DNA from: an uncultured Candidatus Melainabacteria bacterium | GTDB lineage: Bacteria; Cyanobacteriota; Vampirovibrionia; Gastranaerophilales; Gastranaerophilaceae | Assembly: GCA_934691935.1 (NCBI GenBank) | Contig: CAKUTH010000007.1 | Location: 124,001-188,000 of the forward strand | Direction of reading: 5' to 3' | Length of the DNA: 64,000 nucleotides | Part shown: positions 41,338 through 48,468 of the stretch, in pieces | How the letters are laid out: each line of letters begins with the position of its first letter | Position numbering within the stretch: the first letter of the stretch is position 1 | Position numbers and translations under genes: made by a program | Notes under the pieces: generated by a model | What the model saw: only the letters and a program-made list of their open reading frames with translations | Databases searched by the model: none | What the model was told of the DNA's origin: nothing

Positions 41338-42090
41338 TTATTGTAATTTCTCAATTATTCTCAAATACTCTTTTTGAGCTTCCAAAACCATTTCTGAGAT
41401 AAAATTAACAAAGGGTTGAAAATTATTTTTCAATTGGACTTCTTGCAGTCCAGTAATATAATCATTTCGGACAATTGGTGGGATTGATACAATATTATAA
41501 CCCGCTTGCAACAAAGCTAAATTCATCAGTAATCGTGCTGTTCTACCGTTACCATCAACAAAAGGATGAATACTAACTAATCTTTCGTGCAACCAAGCTG
41601 AATATTCTACAGGATGCAAGTTTTGCTTTCTTAATTTCATTTCTGAGCAAAAATCTTTCATTAACTGTGGAACTTCTTTGAACTTTGGTAAATCAAATTC
41701 ACTGCCAGTAATCAATACGTTACAATCCCTGTAACATCCTGCTTTTGCCTCATCAATTTTGTTATACAAAATACGGTGCAATTCTAAAATAGTATCTTCT
41801 GAAATATCTTTTTTACACTTAACCATTTCAAACAATAAATCATACGCATTTGCTTGTCCGATAACCTCAAGATGCTCTTTGACTGGTTTGCCACCTATAG
41901 TTATTCCATCCTCTATGATTATTTTTGTTTCATTTAAGGATAAAGTGTTACCTTCTATTGCGTTTGAGGAATATGTAAAACTTATTTTGAAATAAGCCTT
42001 CAATTGAGCTAAAACATGTTCCGACAACGGTCTAAAACTATCAATTTTAGCCTTTAATTCGTCAATTTCACTTAATCTATTTTTATACAT
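41338..42090 (-). CDS. Fic-family AMP transferase with N-terminal inhibitory helix
   Basis: This 250-aa Fic-domain protein transfers AMP or another nucleotide group to a target protein. The active-site motif HPFVDGNGRTAR is at 175-186, with catalytic His 175. An inhibitory-helix motif SSNAIEGNT at 41-49, with Glu 46, precedes the domain. This makes it an autoinhibited (class II) Fic protein. AGAGG precedes the ATG. The small XRE gene follows on the same strand. Target and purpose cannot be inferred; many such proteins are regulators rather than toxins. Confidence 0.92.
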   Translation of the reverse strand: MYKNRLSEIDELKAKIDSFRPLSEHVLAQLKAYFKISFTYSSNAIEGNTLSLNETKIIIEDGITIGGKPVKEHLEVIGQANAYDLLFEMVKCKKDISEDTILELHRILYNKIDEAKAGCYRDCNVLITGSEFDLPKFKEVPQLMKDFCSEMKLRKQNLHPVEYSAWLHERLVSIHPFVDGNGRTARLLMNLALLQAGYNIVSIPPIVRNDYITGLQEVQLKNNFQPFVNFISEMVLEAQKEYLRIIEKLQ

Positions 42091-42126
42091 TGAACATAAA
42101 CCTCTAGACTATATTATATCACAAAA

Positions 42127-42756
42127 TTAAGCGTTTTTGTCTATATGTTGTTGAGGATTTGATGTTTGTTGAATTTGTGCAGGGTGTTGCGCTTTTTTAT
42201 TTTTTTTGCCAAAAAGCATATCCATTACAGGGTGTAAGATGATTTGTGACAAAATAGGAGCGCACAATGCTAAAATGAATACTGTAGAAGCAATTGAACT
42301 AAATTCCTTTAGCCCCTTACCAAAATGATAATCAGGATTTGTATGGAGAAGGTTTGCAAATTTTCTTTCTAATGATTCTTTTTCAGCTTTACTTCCTGCC
42401 TTGTTTATTTTGGATTGAATGCTATTGTATAAATCTATTTTTCTTTTATTTTCAGGGTTTTTGTTTGATTGATATTTGCTTAATTTGTCGTATACAAATC
42501 CTTTAACTGGTTTTATGAAACTTAAAAACAAACCTAAGCAAAAAGACTGATACAAAAATTCCTTTGTTGCCGCATATTTTTTAGATTGGGCATTTGCGTT
42601 CTTGTCGTAATATATAAAAGCAGGTCTGCCTGTAGCCTTTAGAGTTGTTTCAACAGCTATTGCACAAACTGTATTCTGCGCAAACGTTGCCGCCTTTGGA
42701 CTCGCTAAAATTTTTCTAACTTTTATCAAACCTTTTTGAACTGGAGTAACTTTCAT
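42127..42756 (-). CDS. Membrane protein, paralogue of the adjacent upstream gene
   Basis: This 209-aa protein is of unknown function, with about three hydrophobic segments (near 20-40, 70-90, 150-175). The sequence GRPAFIYYDK then KKYAATKEFLYQSF matches the pattern in the gene just upstream (RPILSITDKKEKPDARKYAA). The C-terminal tail is Gln/Asn/Pro-rich and hydrophilic. It starts one base after the upstream stop (TAG-T-ATG), so the two are translationally coupled. They probably form a hetero-oligomer (inference). Confidence 0.7.
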   Translation of the reverse strand: MKVTPVQKGLIKVRKILASPKAATFAQNTVCAIAVETTLKATGRPAFIYYDKNANAQSKKYAATKEFLYQSFCLGLFLSFIKPVKGFVYDKLSKYQSNKNPENKRKIDLYNSIQSKINKAGSKAEKESLERKFANLLHTNPDYHFGKGLKEFSSIASTVFILALCAPILSQIILHPVMDMLFGKKNKKAQHPAQIQQTSNPQQHIDKNA

Positions 42757-42757
42757 A

Positions 42758-43333
42758 CTACACCTTCATTCCTGAATGAAAATATGTAAACGATTTTGGA
42801 TACACATTTAGTGTTGTAAATCTATTATTTGCTTTAAATGCAGGCTTATCAGTCGGTTTGCTTTGAGGTGCTTGAACTGGTTGAGAAGAAGCACCCGCAT
42901 TCGGGTCATAACTTGGCATCAGCTTTTTCATAACTGGTGGCATAAACATGTTGCAAAACTGTGGAACAAGATAACCTGCTGCCACACAAATACCTAAAAG
43001 TGATAATACAGCTTTTACGTTTTTGTAAGATTTTGAACCATTTTTTGCCAGCAACCCTGTTAAACTCTCTGCTGTCAAACCTGCAAAAAGAGTTGTCGGA
43101 ACACCGATAAATTCAGTCATCAATTCCCTAAGTGCAGCATATTTGCGTGCATCTGGTTTTTCTTTTTTATCAGTGATACTAAGAATTGGGCGTACAGTAC
43201 CTTTACCGCATGCAATTGCCAATACGGTAAAAATAGGCTTGTTATTTTCTCCCAATTTGTTGCAAATTCTTTGAAACAATGATTGTTTACTTGCAGTTTC
43301 CAAAACTGCCTTTGTTGTCTGGGTAAGTGTCAT
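42758..43333 (-). CDS. Membrane protein, paralogue of the adjacent downstream gene
   Basis: This 191-aa protein is of unknown function, with hydrophobic segments near 30-45, 80-95 and 110-130. The shared core is GTVRPILSITDKKEKPDARK, then YAALRELMTEF. The C-terminal tail of about 50 residues is Pro/Gln/Ser-rich and ends NVYPKSFTYFHSGMKV. It is the first gene of a coupled pair. I know no function for the family. Confidence 0.7.
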   Translation of the reverse strand: MTLTQTTKAVLETASKQSLFQRICNKLGENNKPIFTVLAIACGKGTVRPILSITDKKEKPDARKYAALRELMTEFIGVPTTLFAGLTAESLTGLLAKNGSKSYKNVKAVLSLLGICVAAGYLVPQFCNMFMPPVMKKLMPSYDPNAGASSQPVQAPQSKPTDKPAFKANNRFTTLNVYPKSFTYFHSGMKV

Positions 43334-43631
43334 AATAAATACGCATTCTGATTAATTGTATTTTTTACACTTATACTCTAACGCATTAAAAAAATTTTTC
43401 AACCCCTTTGTTAAGAAATTTTAAGCAAATTTTTCTAATCTAATAAAAGAAGATTTGGTGCAAGTGCAGAAGTTTTAGAGCACAACTTCTTATTGCTGAT
43501 GTAAATTGACACATCAAATGCAAGTTTTTAGAAATTTCTTGTTACAAAAATATATATTAATCGCAAAATTTAGCATTTTTTTTGAATAAAAATACTTTTT
43601 ATAAATATGGTTTAAACAAGAGGATATTTAT
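43334..43631 (+). other. AT-rich leader region with two hairpins before the LysM gene
   Basis: There is no ORF in about 300 bp. Two adjacent hairpins lie in the middle: AGAAGTT/AACTTCT (43468-43474 with 43484-43490) and TGATGT/ACATCA (43497-43502 with 43511-43516). They match no riboswitch I recognise. They may structure the LysM gene leader or belong to a small RNA. Confidence 0.35.
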
Positions 43632-44375
43632 ATGGTTGACAAAATTACAGTACAACACGGTGACACTTTAACCAAGTTAATTAAGCAAAAGTACGGTCTG
43701 ACTAATGATACCGATGTAATGAATTTAGCAAACCTTATTAAAGAGCAAAATAAATTAAAAAATATCAATTTAATAAAAATTAATCAAGAATTGGTTTTAC
43801 CAGAACAGTTGAGATTAAATCAAGTTTCTGTGTTCAATCCTGAATCACAAGAAACAGAGAATATGAAAAGTAATCAAAAAAATTATTATAGAGCAAATGA
43901 TGTCTTTGGTGATGTAGCGACAAAAAAAACAGAATTTCCTGATCAAGAATATGCACCTTCATCATTAAACGAGAAAACAAAATCAACATCTGCGGTTGAA
44001 GATGTTGTTACAAACATCAGAGGATTTTTTACAGGTAAAACCTCAAGAGATGCTAAAATGGCAGATATTTTTGCAAAACAAATAGGTACTTGGCAAGTTG
44101 GTGAAAAAACTGTTAGTGGTGGATTCGCACTTGAAAAAACAGACGCTTATAAATTTGCGCTCGAACAAAATATAGATGACTATACAATTCGTGAAAGTGA
44201 ATATAAAGGGAAAAAAGAAGAACACGCATATTTTGATAATACAAAATCAGATAACAACGTAACCCTATTTGCTACTGAAATTGTTAATAATAAAGAATAT
44301 ATTGCGATGAGAGATCAAGAAGGTAAAATACATTACTTTGACAAATCGGATAATTTAAAAGAAGTTCAAATGTAA
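43632..44375 (+). CDS. LysM-domain protein
   Basis: This 247-aa protein has one N-terminal LysM peptidoglycan-binding module (residues about 3-57): ITVQHGDTLTKLIKQKYGLT, then LIKINQELVLPE. The linker is polar. The C-terminal half is unknown, with a repeated charged pattern ending DQEGKIHYFDKSDNLKEVQM. There is no signal peptide although LysM normally acts outside the membrane. AGAGGA precedes the ATG. It may be exported by a non-Sec route or act on the wall after lysis. Confidence 0.8.
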   Translation: MVDKITVQHGDTLTKLIKQKYGLTNDTDVMNLANLIKEQNKLKNINLIKINQELVLPEQLRLNQVSVFNPESQETENMKSNQKNYYRANDVFGDVATKKTEFPDQEYAPSSLNEKTKSTSAVEDVVTNIRGFFTGKTSRDAKMADIFAKQIGTWQVGEKTVSGGFALEKTDAYKFALEQNIDDYTIRESEYKGKKEEHAYFDNTKSDNNVTLFATEIVNNKEYIAMRDQEGKIHYFDKSDNLKEVQM

Positions 44376-44429
44376 AATACAAGCCTTTGAGGACAAATTG
44401 GAATATTTTCGACAGCAACCCTGTCAAAC

Positions 44430-44512
44430 ATCACAACTTCTCGTCATTATCTCTTTGCTAATTAAAAAAGAGCCACAACGTGAATTTTCTTTATCAACGA
44501 AGGACGAGACTC
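44430..44512. repeat. Direct repeat copy 1: duplicate of the tRNA-Gly 3' flank
   Basis: 44430-44476 is a perfect 47-nt copy of 44618-44664. The similarity continues less exactly to GACGAGACTCG at 44502-44512, which in the other copy is the 3' end (T arm) of tRNA-Gly. A tRNA 3' end, its terminator and downstream flank have thus been duplicated. Between the copies is about 105 bp rich in CTCGCTCGCG-type inverted motifs. Confidence 0.85.
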
Positions 44513-44617
44513 GTGTCTTGCTCGCTCGCGTTTAACGGCAATTTCGCGTTTTGCTAATGTGTTTTCAACACAAACTCAAAAGCGCTCCAGCCTGAGCTCG
44601 CTCGCGCAACTCGCAAA

Positions 44618-44664
44618 ATCACAACTTCTCGTCATTATCTCTTTGCTAATTAAAAAAGAGCCAC
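44618..44664. repeat. Direct repeat copy 2 (tRNA-Gly downstream flank)
   Basis: Perfect 47-nt match to 44430-44476. It includes the left half of the tRNA-Gly terminator. Confidence 0.9.
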
Positions 44665-44683
44665 TTACGTGACTCTTTTTTAA
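44651..44683 (-). terminator. Terminator of tRNA-Gly
   Basis: Stem AAAAAGAG-C-CAC/GTG-A-CTCTTTTT (about 44653-44681) with a 4-nt loop, immediately 3' of the tRNA on the minus strand, with T-run. Confidence 0.85.
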
Positions 44684-44685
44684 TT

Positions 44686-44758
44686 AGCGGAAGACGAGAC
44701 TCGAACTCGCAACAACCTGCTTGGAAGGCAGGGACTCTAGCCATTGAGTTACTTCCGC
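44686..44758 (-). tRNA. tRNA-Gly (anticodon UCC)
   Basis: On the minus strand the acceptor GCGGAAG pairs with CTTCCGC, with discriminator T (U73, typical of glycine tRNA). The anticodon stem-loop CCTGC-CTTCCAA-GCAGG gives UCC. The T-loop GTTCGAGTC is standard. CCA is not encoded. The length of 73 nt is normal. Confidence 0.95.
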
Positions 44759-44857
44759 ATATAACTAATATAATATAAAAAAAAAAATTTTGCAAGAGTT
44801 TTTAATCTAATTCTAAAGAATTAATTAAATAATATTATTATCTATAGAAAAAATTTA

Positions 44858-45044
44858 TCCCCTAGGAGGGTGAAATTCTATGCTAAAAGGGTTATTATAT
44901 ATTTGCAGGCTTGTTATATCCAGACACTTTTTCGGGGTTGCGATAAGATTTTTCTTTTCGGGTTTGGTTTAAAGTATAACAAGCTTCATCTCAACAAAAC
45001 TCTATGTTTCATATTACGGCTTGCTTTCTGCAAGCTGTTTTTTT
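44858..45044 (+). ncRNA. Candidate structured small RNA (or leader) with a 30-codon ORF
   Basis: The region ends in a strong terminator (stem 45018-45024 with 45030-45036, then seven T). A 10-bp long-range stem, GCTTGTTATA with TATAACAAGC, encloses about 60 nt. This layout resembles a small RNA. However a near-ideal ribosome site (TAGGAGGGTG, 44863-44872) precedes ATG 44880 of a 30-codon ORF ending at 44972. That ORF encodes a hydrophobic, basic peptide starting MLKGLLYICRLV. The next gene, a parvulin, has its own ribosome site beyond the terminator. RNA versus micro-protein cannot be decided from sequence alone. Confidence 0.45.
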
Positions 45045-45081
45045 ATGCTATATTTATTATTATAAAAAAAGGAGAAAATTT

Positions 45082-45366
45082 ATGACAAATGAAGTTAGAG
45101 CTAGCCACATCCTTGTTAAAACTGAGGAAGAAGCTAAAAAACTACGTGACGAGATTATTAATGGCAAACCTTTTGCCGAAGTTGCAGGTGAAGTTTCACT
45201 TTGTCCTTCTGGACAAAACGGCGGTGACTTAGGATATTTCGGTCGTGGAATGATGGTTAAACCTTTTGAAGATGCGGTTTTCGCTATGGACAAAATAGGC
45301 GAAGTCTCAGAACCAGTTCAAACACAATTCGGATGGCACTTAATCCAACTAACAGGAAAAGAATAA
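45082..45366 (+). CDS. Parvulin-type peptidyl-prolyl cis-trans isomerase
   Basis: This 94-aa single-domain rotamase starts MTNEVRASHILVKTEEEAKK. It has CPSGQNGGDLGYFGRGMMVK, FEDAVFAM and QTQFGWHLIQLT, the parvulin core with the conserved His residues. There is no signal or membrane anchor, so it is cytoplasmic like PpiC. ATG 45082 is chosen for AAAGGAGAA upstream; earlier in-frame ATGs fall in the preceding terminator. The downstream aminopeptidase starts 3 nt after its stop. Confidence 0.94.
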   Translation: MTNEVRASHILVKTEEEAKKLRDEIINGKPFAEVAGEVSLCPSGQNGGDLGYFGRGMMVKPFEDAVFAMDKIGEVSEPVQTQFGWHLIQLTGKE

Positions 45367-45368
45367 TT

Positions 45369-46889
45369 ATGACAAATTCAGTTAATAAAATACGGGAATT
45401 CATGAAACAACAAGGCATAAGTTATTTGCTTGTCAATTCTACAAATGAATATTTGGAAGAATATACGCCTTTATCAGAAAATTCCCGCTATTTTTTAACT
45501 GGCTTTTCTGGTTCAACTGGAGATGCACTTGTTACTCCTGACACAATATACTTGTTTGTCGACGGAAGATACCACATCCAAGCTGACTTGGAAGTCGACC
45601 ACGACATCATTACAGTCGTAAAACTTCAAACAGGACAAACATTTTTAGACGAATTAATAAAAAAAGTACCACAAGACGAAATATTAGGGGTATTTTCGAA
45701 AAAAAATTCACAAAAACGCATAGATTATCTTTGCAATAACAGCATTAAGCTGAAGTTTTTATCAGTCGATCCGCTCGACAAACCGTCACAATACGACAAT
45801 TCAAACATAGAAAAAATTTCAGGCGTTCCTGTTGAAGAAAAAATAAAAGGCTTAAACTTCGACGGAGCAGTACTTATCACAAATCTCGAAGAAGTTTCGT
45901 ACCTTTTTAATTTAAGAGATTTTTCAAAAAATTATTCCACTAAAATTAGAGGCAAAGCTATTATTATCAATGACAGAGCGCGTTTGCTTGATAATATAGA
46001 AGATTTTGTAACAAGTTACAATGGCAACATTTATGTTGATAAATCAACTATTACGGCATACGATTTCCAACTCGTTGGAGATAAAGCAAAAATTATGGAT
46101 GCCAGTCCGATTATGCTAATGAAAGCCGTAAAAACAGATGATGAAATTAATCATTACAAAGAGGCGTTCAAAAAAACTGATTTAGCAGTCAAAGCAATTC
46201 GTGATTATATTGAAAATAATGACAACATTTCAGAATTTGACATTGCTCAACAACTTGAAAAAGAATTCAAGCGTTTTGGCGCAAAAAGTTTGAGCTTTAA
46301 ATCTATCGTTGCAAAAGACAAAAACTCTGCTCTCGCGCATTATTCAAAATGTTCAAAGGACGAAATTCTAGCTGACGGAAGCCTCGTTTTAATTGATTGC
46401 GGAGCTTATTATGAACAAGGCTTGGCTACAGATATAACAAGAGTTTTTGTAAAAGGCAAACCTTCAAATTTACAAAAGCAGGTTTACACAACTGTATTAA
46501 AGATGTTTTTAAATGCATATAATTCAAATTTGAATATCGGATACGATATTGATGCTTTGGCGCGAGATGTATATGCAAAATCCGAAATAGAAGGTTTTGT
46601 GTTTAATCACGGTCTGGGGCATGGGATTGGTATAAACGTGCACGAATATCCGCCGAATTTGAGCAAAAACGAAATGGCAAAAATCGAAATAAAAGACAAT
46701 ATGTGTTTTACAATTGAACCAGGGCTTTATAACGAAAACTATTTTGGCGTAAGACTTGAAAATTCTTGCTATATGAAAAACGGCAAAATCCACTCATTTG
46801 TACACATGAATTATGAAAAAAAATTAATTGACTACGCACTTTTGTCAGAACAAGAAAAAGAATGGCTAAAGGAATTTGAGGTGTTGTAA
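45369..46889 (+). CDS. Xaa-Pro aminopeptidase (M24B family)
   Basis: This 506-aa metallopeptidase removes N-terminal residues preceding proline. The N-terminal creatinase-like domain includes YFLTGFSGSTGDALV and FVDGRYHIQAD. The catalytic pita-bread domain has metal ligands in LIDCGAYYEQGLATDITR (two Asp), GLGHGIGINVHE (His), TIEPGLY (Glu) and GVRLEN (Glu). The start at 45369 fits AGGA upstream; an earlier ATG overlaps the parvulin gene. It forms an operon with parvulin and the methyltransferase. Confidence 0.94.
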   Translation: MTNSVNKIREFMKQQGISYLLVNSTNEYLEEYTPLSENSRYFLTGFSGSTGDALVTPDTIYLFVDGRYHIQADLEVDHDIITVVKLQTGQTFLDELIKKVPQDEILGVFSKKNSQKRIDYLCNNSIKLKFLSVDPLDKPSQYDNSNIEKISGVPVEEKIKGLNFDGAVLITNLEEVSYLFNLRDFSKNYSTKIRGKAIIINDRARLLDNIEDFVTSYNGNIYVDKSTITAYDFQLVGDKAKIMDASPIMLMKAVKTDDEINHYKEAFKKTDLAVKAIRDYIENNDNISEFDIAQQLEKEFKRFGAKSLSFKSIVAKDKNSALAHYSKCSKDEILADGSLVLIDCGAYYEQGLATDITRVFVKGKPSNLQKQVYTTVLKMFLNAYNSNLNIGYDIDALARDVYAKSEIEGFVFNHGLGHGIGINVHEYPPNLSKNEMAKIEIKDNMCFTIEPGLYNENYFGVRLENSCYMKNGKIHSFVHMNYEKKLIDYALLSEQEKEWLKEFEVL

Positions 46890-46890
46890 A

Positions 46891-47652
46891 ATGCAAGAAA
46901 TCACAAGTGTTAACAACGATTTGGTAAAAGAAACCGTTAAATTGCAACAAAAAAAATACCGTGACAAAGAAAATAAATTTTTGTTAGAAGGGTTCAAATC
47001 AATAGATGAGGCTTATCAAGCAGGTTTAAATATTGATTATGCTTTTGTTTTAAGCGATAAAGTTGTTCAATATAGATTTTTATCGGGCAAAATTTTTCCA
47101 ACAACAGAGGCTGTTTTGAAAAAAATTTCAACAACAGATAGCGCGCCTGACGCCGTGGCGGTTGCCGTAAAAAAAACTTATAATAAAGAGGTATTAAACA
47201 ACGCTAAAAAAGTTGTTTTGTTGGAAAACATAAAAGATTTGGGCAACCTTGGTACGATTTTGAGAACATCAACCGCATTTGGTGCAGATGCAGTGGTTTT
47301 GTACGGCAAGGAATGTGCTGATATATTTAATCCGAAATGTGTTCGCTCATCAGTCGGCAATTTATGGAAAATTCCGTTTTCTTATATTGAAGATTTCTCA
47401 GAACTTGAAAAACACTTCAAAAATTTTGAACGAATCGCGACACTTCCTCGCGCAAAAGAATATTTGAAAGATTTTAAAGTATCAGAACCTTTTCTTGTAA
47501 TGTTTGGGTCTGAAGCGGACGGTTTGTCAGATGAATTGATAAATTTTTCAACAAAGCATGTCAAAATAGAGATGGCACAAAGTGTAGAATCTTTGAATTT
47601 GTCAGTATCCTGCGCAGTTGTTTTGTATGAGTTGTGCAATTTGAAAAATTAA
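46891..47652 (+). CDS. TrmH/SpoU-family RNA 2'-O-methyltransferase
   Basis: This 253-aa SPOUT methyltransferase probably modifies rRNA or tRNA. An N-terminal substrate-binding domain (FLLEGFKSIDEAYQAGL) is followed by the catalytic domain. Motif 1 is NIKDLGNLGTILRTSTAFGA. Motif 2 is LVMFGSEADGLSDE. Motif 3 is VESLNLSVSCAVVLYE. ATG 46891 follows GAGGTG and lies one base after the peptidase stop. The exact target nucleotide is unknown. Confidence 0.93.
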   Translation: MQEITSVNNDLVKETVKLQQKKYRDKENKFLLEGFKSIDEAYQAGLNIDYAFVLSDKVVQYRFLSGKIFPTTEAVLKKISTTDSAPDAVAVAVKKTYNKEVLNNAKKVVLLENIKDLGNLGTILRTSTAFGADAVVLYGKECADIFNPKCVRSSVGNLWKIPFSYIEDFSELEKHFKNFERIATLPRAKEYLKDFKVSEPFLVMFGSEADGLSDELINFSTKHVKIEMAQSVESLNLSVSCAVVLYELCNLKN

Positions 47653-47662
47653 CAAGTTTAAT

Positions 47663-47691
47663 TTGACAAAAATTTGGGAATTTATTATATT
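47663..47691 (+). promoter_or_regulatory. Promoter of the pilin-like gene at 47735
   Basis: Consensus TTGACA (47663-47668), 17 nt, TATATT (47686-47691), 44 nt before the ATG. Confidence 0.8.
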
Positions 47692-47734
47692 ATTGAATAT
47701 ATTCGCGTACTTATTATAAATTGGAGAGTTCTAT

Positions 47735-48412
47735 ATGGCAAAACATGGGTTCACCTTAGCAGAAGTGCTTGTTACATTGGGGATTATCGGAGTTGTTTCA
47801 GCTCTAACTATACCAACTCTTGTAAAAAATCACCAACGTCAAGTGTATGTAACCCAGTTACAAAAAGTTGTGAATGAACTTTCACAAGCCGCTGATAAAG
47901 CAATAACAGATAACAACGCAGTATCTCTTGACGAAACGAGATACGGTACTAACAAAGCCAATGGAGCAAGAAATTTTTTAAACGATTATTTCAAGATTGT
48001 CAAAGATTGCGGAGAAACAGCAACCCCATGCTTTGCAGATAGCTATAAAGACCTAAGCGGTAATACCGTTGAACTAATGACTCCAATAGTTGCAGTATCG
48101 CTTGCTAGCGGGGCTTCAATATCTATATTGTATGCATATTACTATACACCATTACTCGAAAGCGATTACCATAGTTACTACAAGCTGCAAATTGATATAA
48201 ATGGAAGACAAGGTCCTAATATCGCTGGACGAGATTTGTTTTCATTTGATTTGTACAGTGATGGTAAGGTAGCGGATGACTATGATAACTCAAACAGAGA
48301 TTTTGACATTGAACGACAAAAATGTATTGATTCAGTAAATTCGACAGGATTCTACGGTGGCGCGGGATGTCTGAATATCATAATGCAAGACGGTTGGAAA
48401 ATGGATTATTAA
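47735..48412 (+). CDS. Type IV pilin-like protein
   Basis: This 225-aa pilin or pseudopilin has a short leader MAKHG. Cleavage is expected before F6 (FTLAEVLVTLGIIGVVSALT), with the conserved Glu at mature position 5. The soluble C-terminal domain contains paired Cys (DCGETATPCF, then C near 190-210) and ends in QDGWKMDY. GGAGAG precedes the ATG. It is a monocistronic unit with its own promoter and terminator, unlinked to an XRE regulator, unlike the other two pilin genes. Confidence 0.92.
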   Translation: MAKHGFTLAEVLVTLGIIGVVSALTIPTLVKNHQRQVYVTQLQKVVNELSQAADKAITDNNAVSLDETRYGTNKANGARNFLNDYFKIVKDCGETATPCFADSYKDLSGNTVELMTPIVAVSLASGASISILYAYYYTPLLESDYHSYYKLQIDINGRQGPNIAGRDLFSFDLYSDGKVADDYDNSNRDFDIERQKCIDSVNSTGFYGGAGCLNIIMQDGWKMDY

Positions 48413-48421
48413 TAAAAAACA

Positions 48422-48450
48422 AAAAATCATGACACACGTCATGATTTTTT
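48422..48450 (+). terminator. Terminator of the pilin gene, overlapping the dnaA promoter
   Basis: Perfect 11-bp stem AAAATCATGAC/GTCATGATTTT with loop ACAC and a T-run. The stem contains ATGACA, the likely dnaA -35. Confidence 0.9.
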
Positions 48451-48462
48451 TTATAGTAAAAT
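48429..48462 (+). promoter_or_regulatory. Promoter of dnaA-ruvA, predicted (near-)leaderless
   Basis: ATGACA (48429-48434), 17 nt, TATAGT (48452-48457), 11 nt before ATG. Alternatively the overlapping TAAAAT (48457-48462) lies exactly 6 nt before ATG 48469. No Shine-Dalgarno is present, and the whole gap is 56 nt. Confidence 0.6.
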
Positions 48463-48468
48463 AGTCTT

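Noticed and set aside
44870..45085. 71-aa ORF from GTG 44870
   Set aside because: It runs through the long-range stem, the terminator and the ribosome site of the parvulin gene, in another frame from the 30-codon ORF. It has low-complexity hydrophobic content and its start overlaps the ribosome site.
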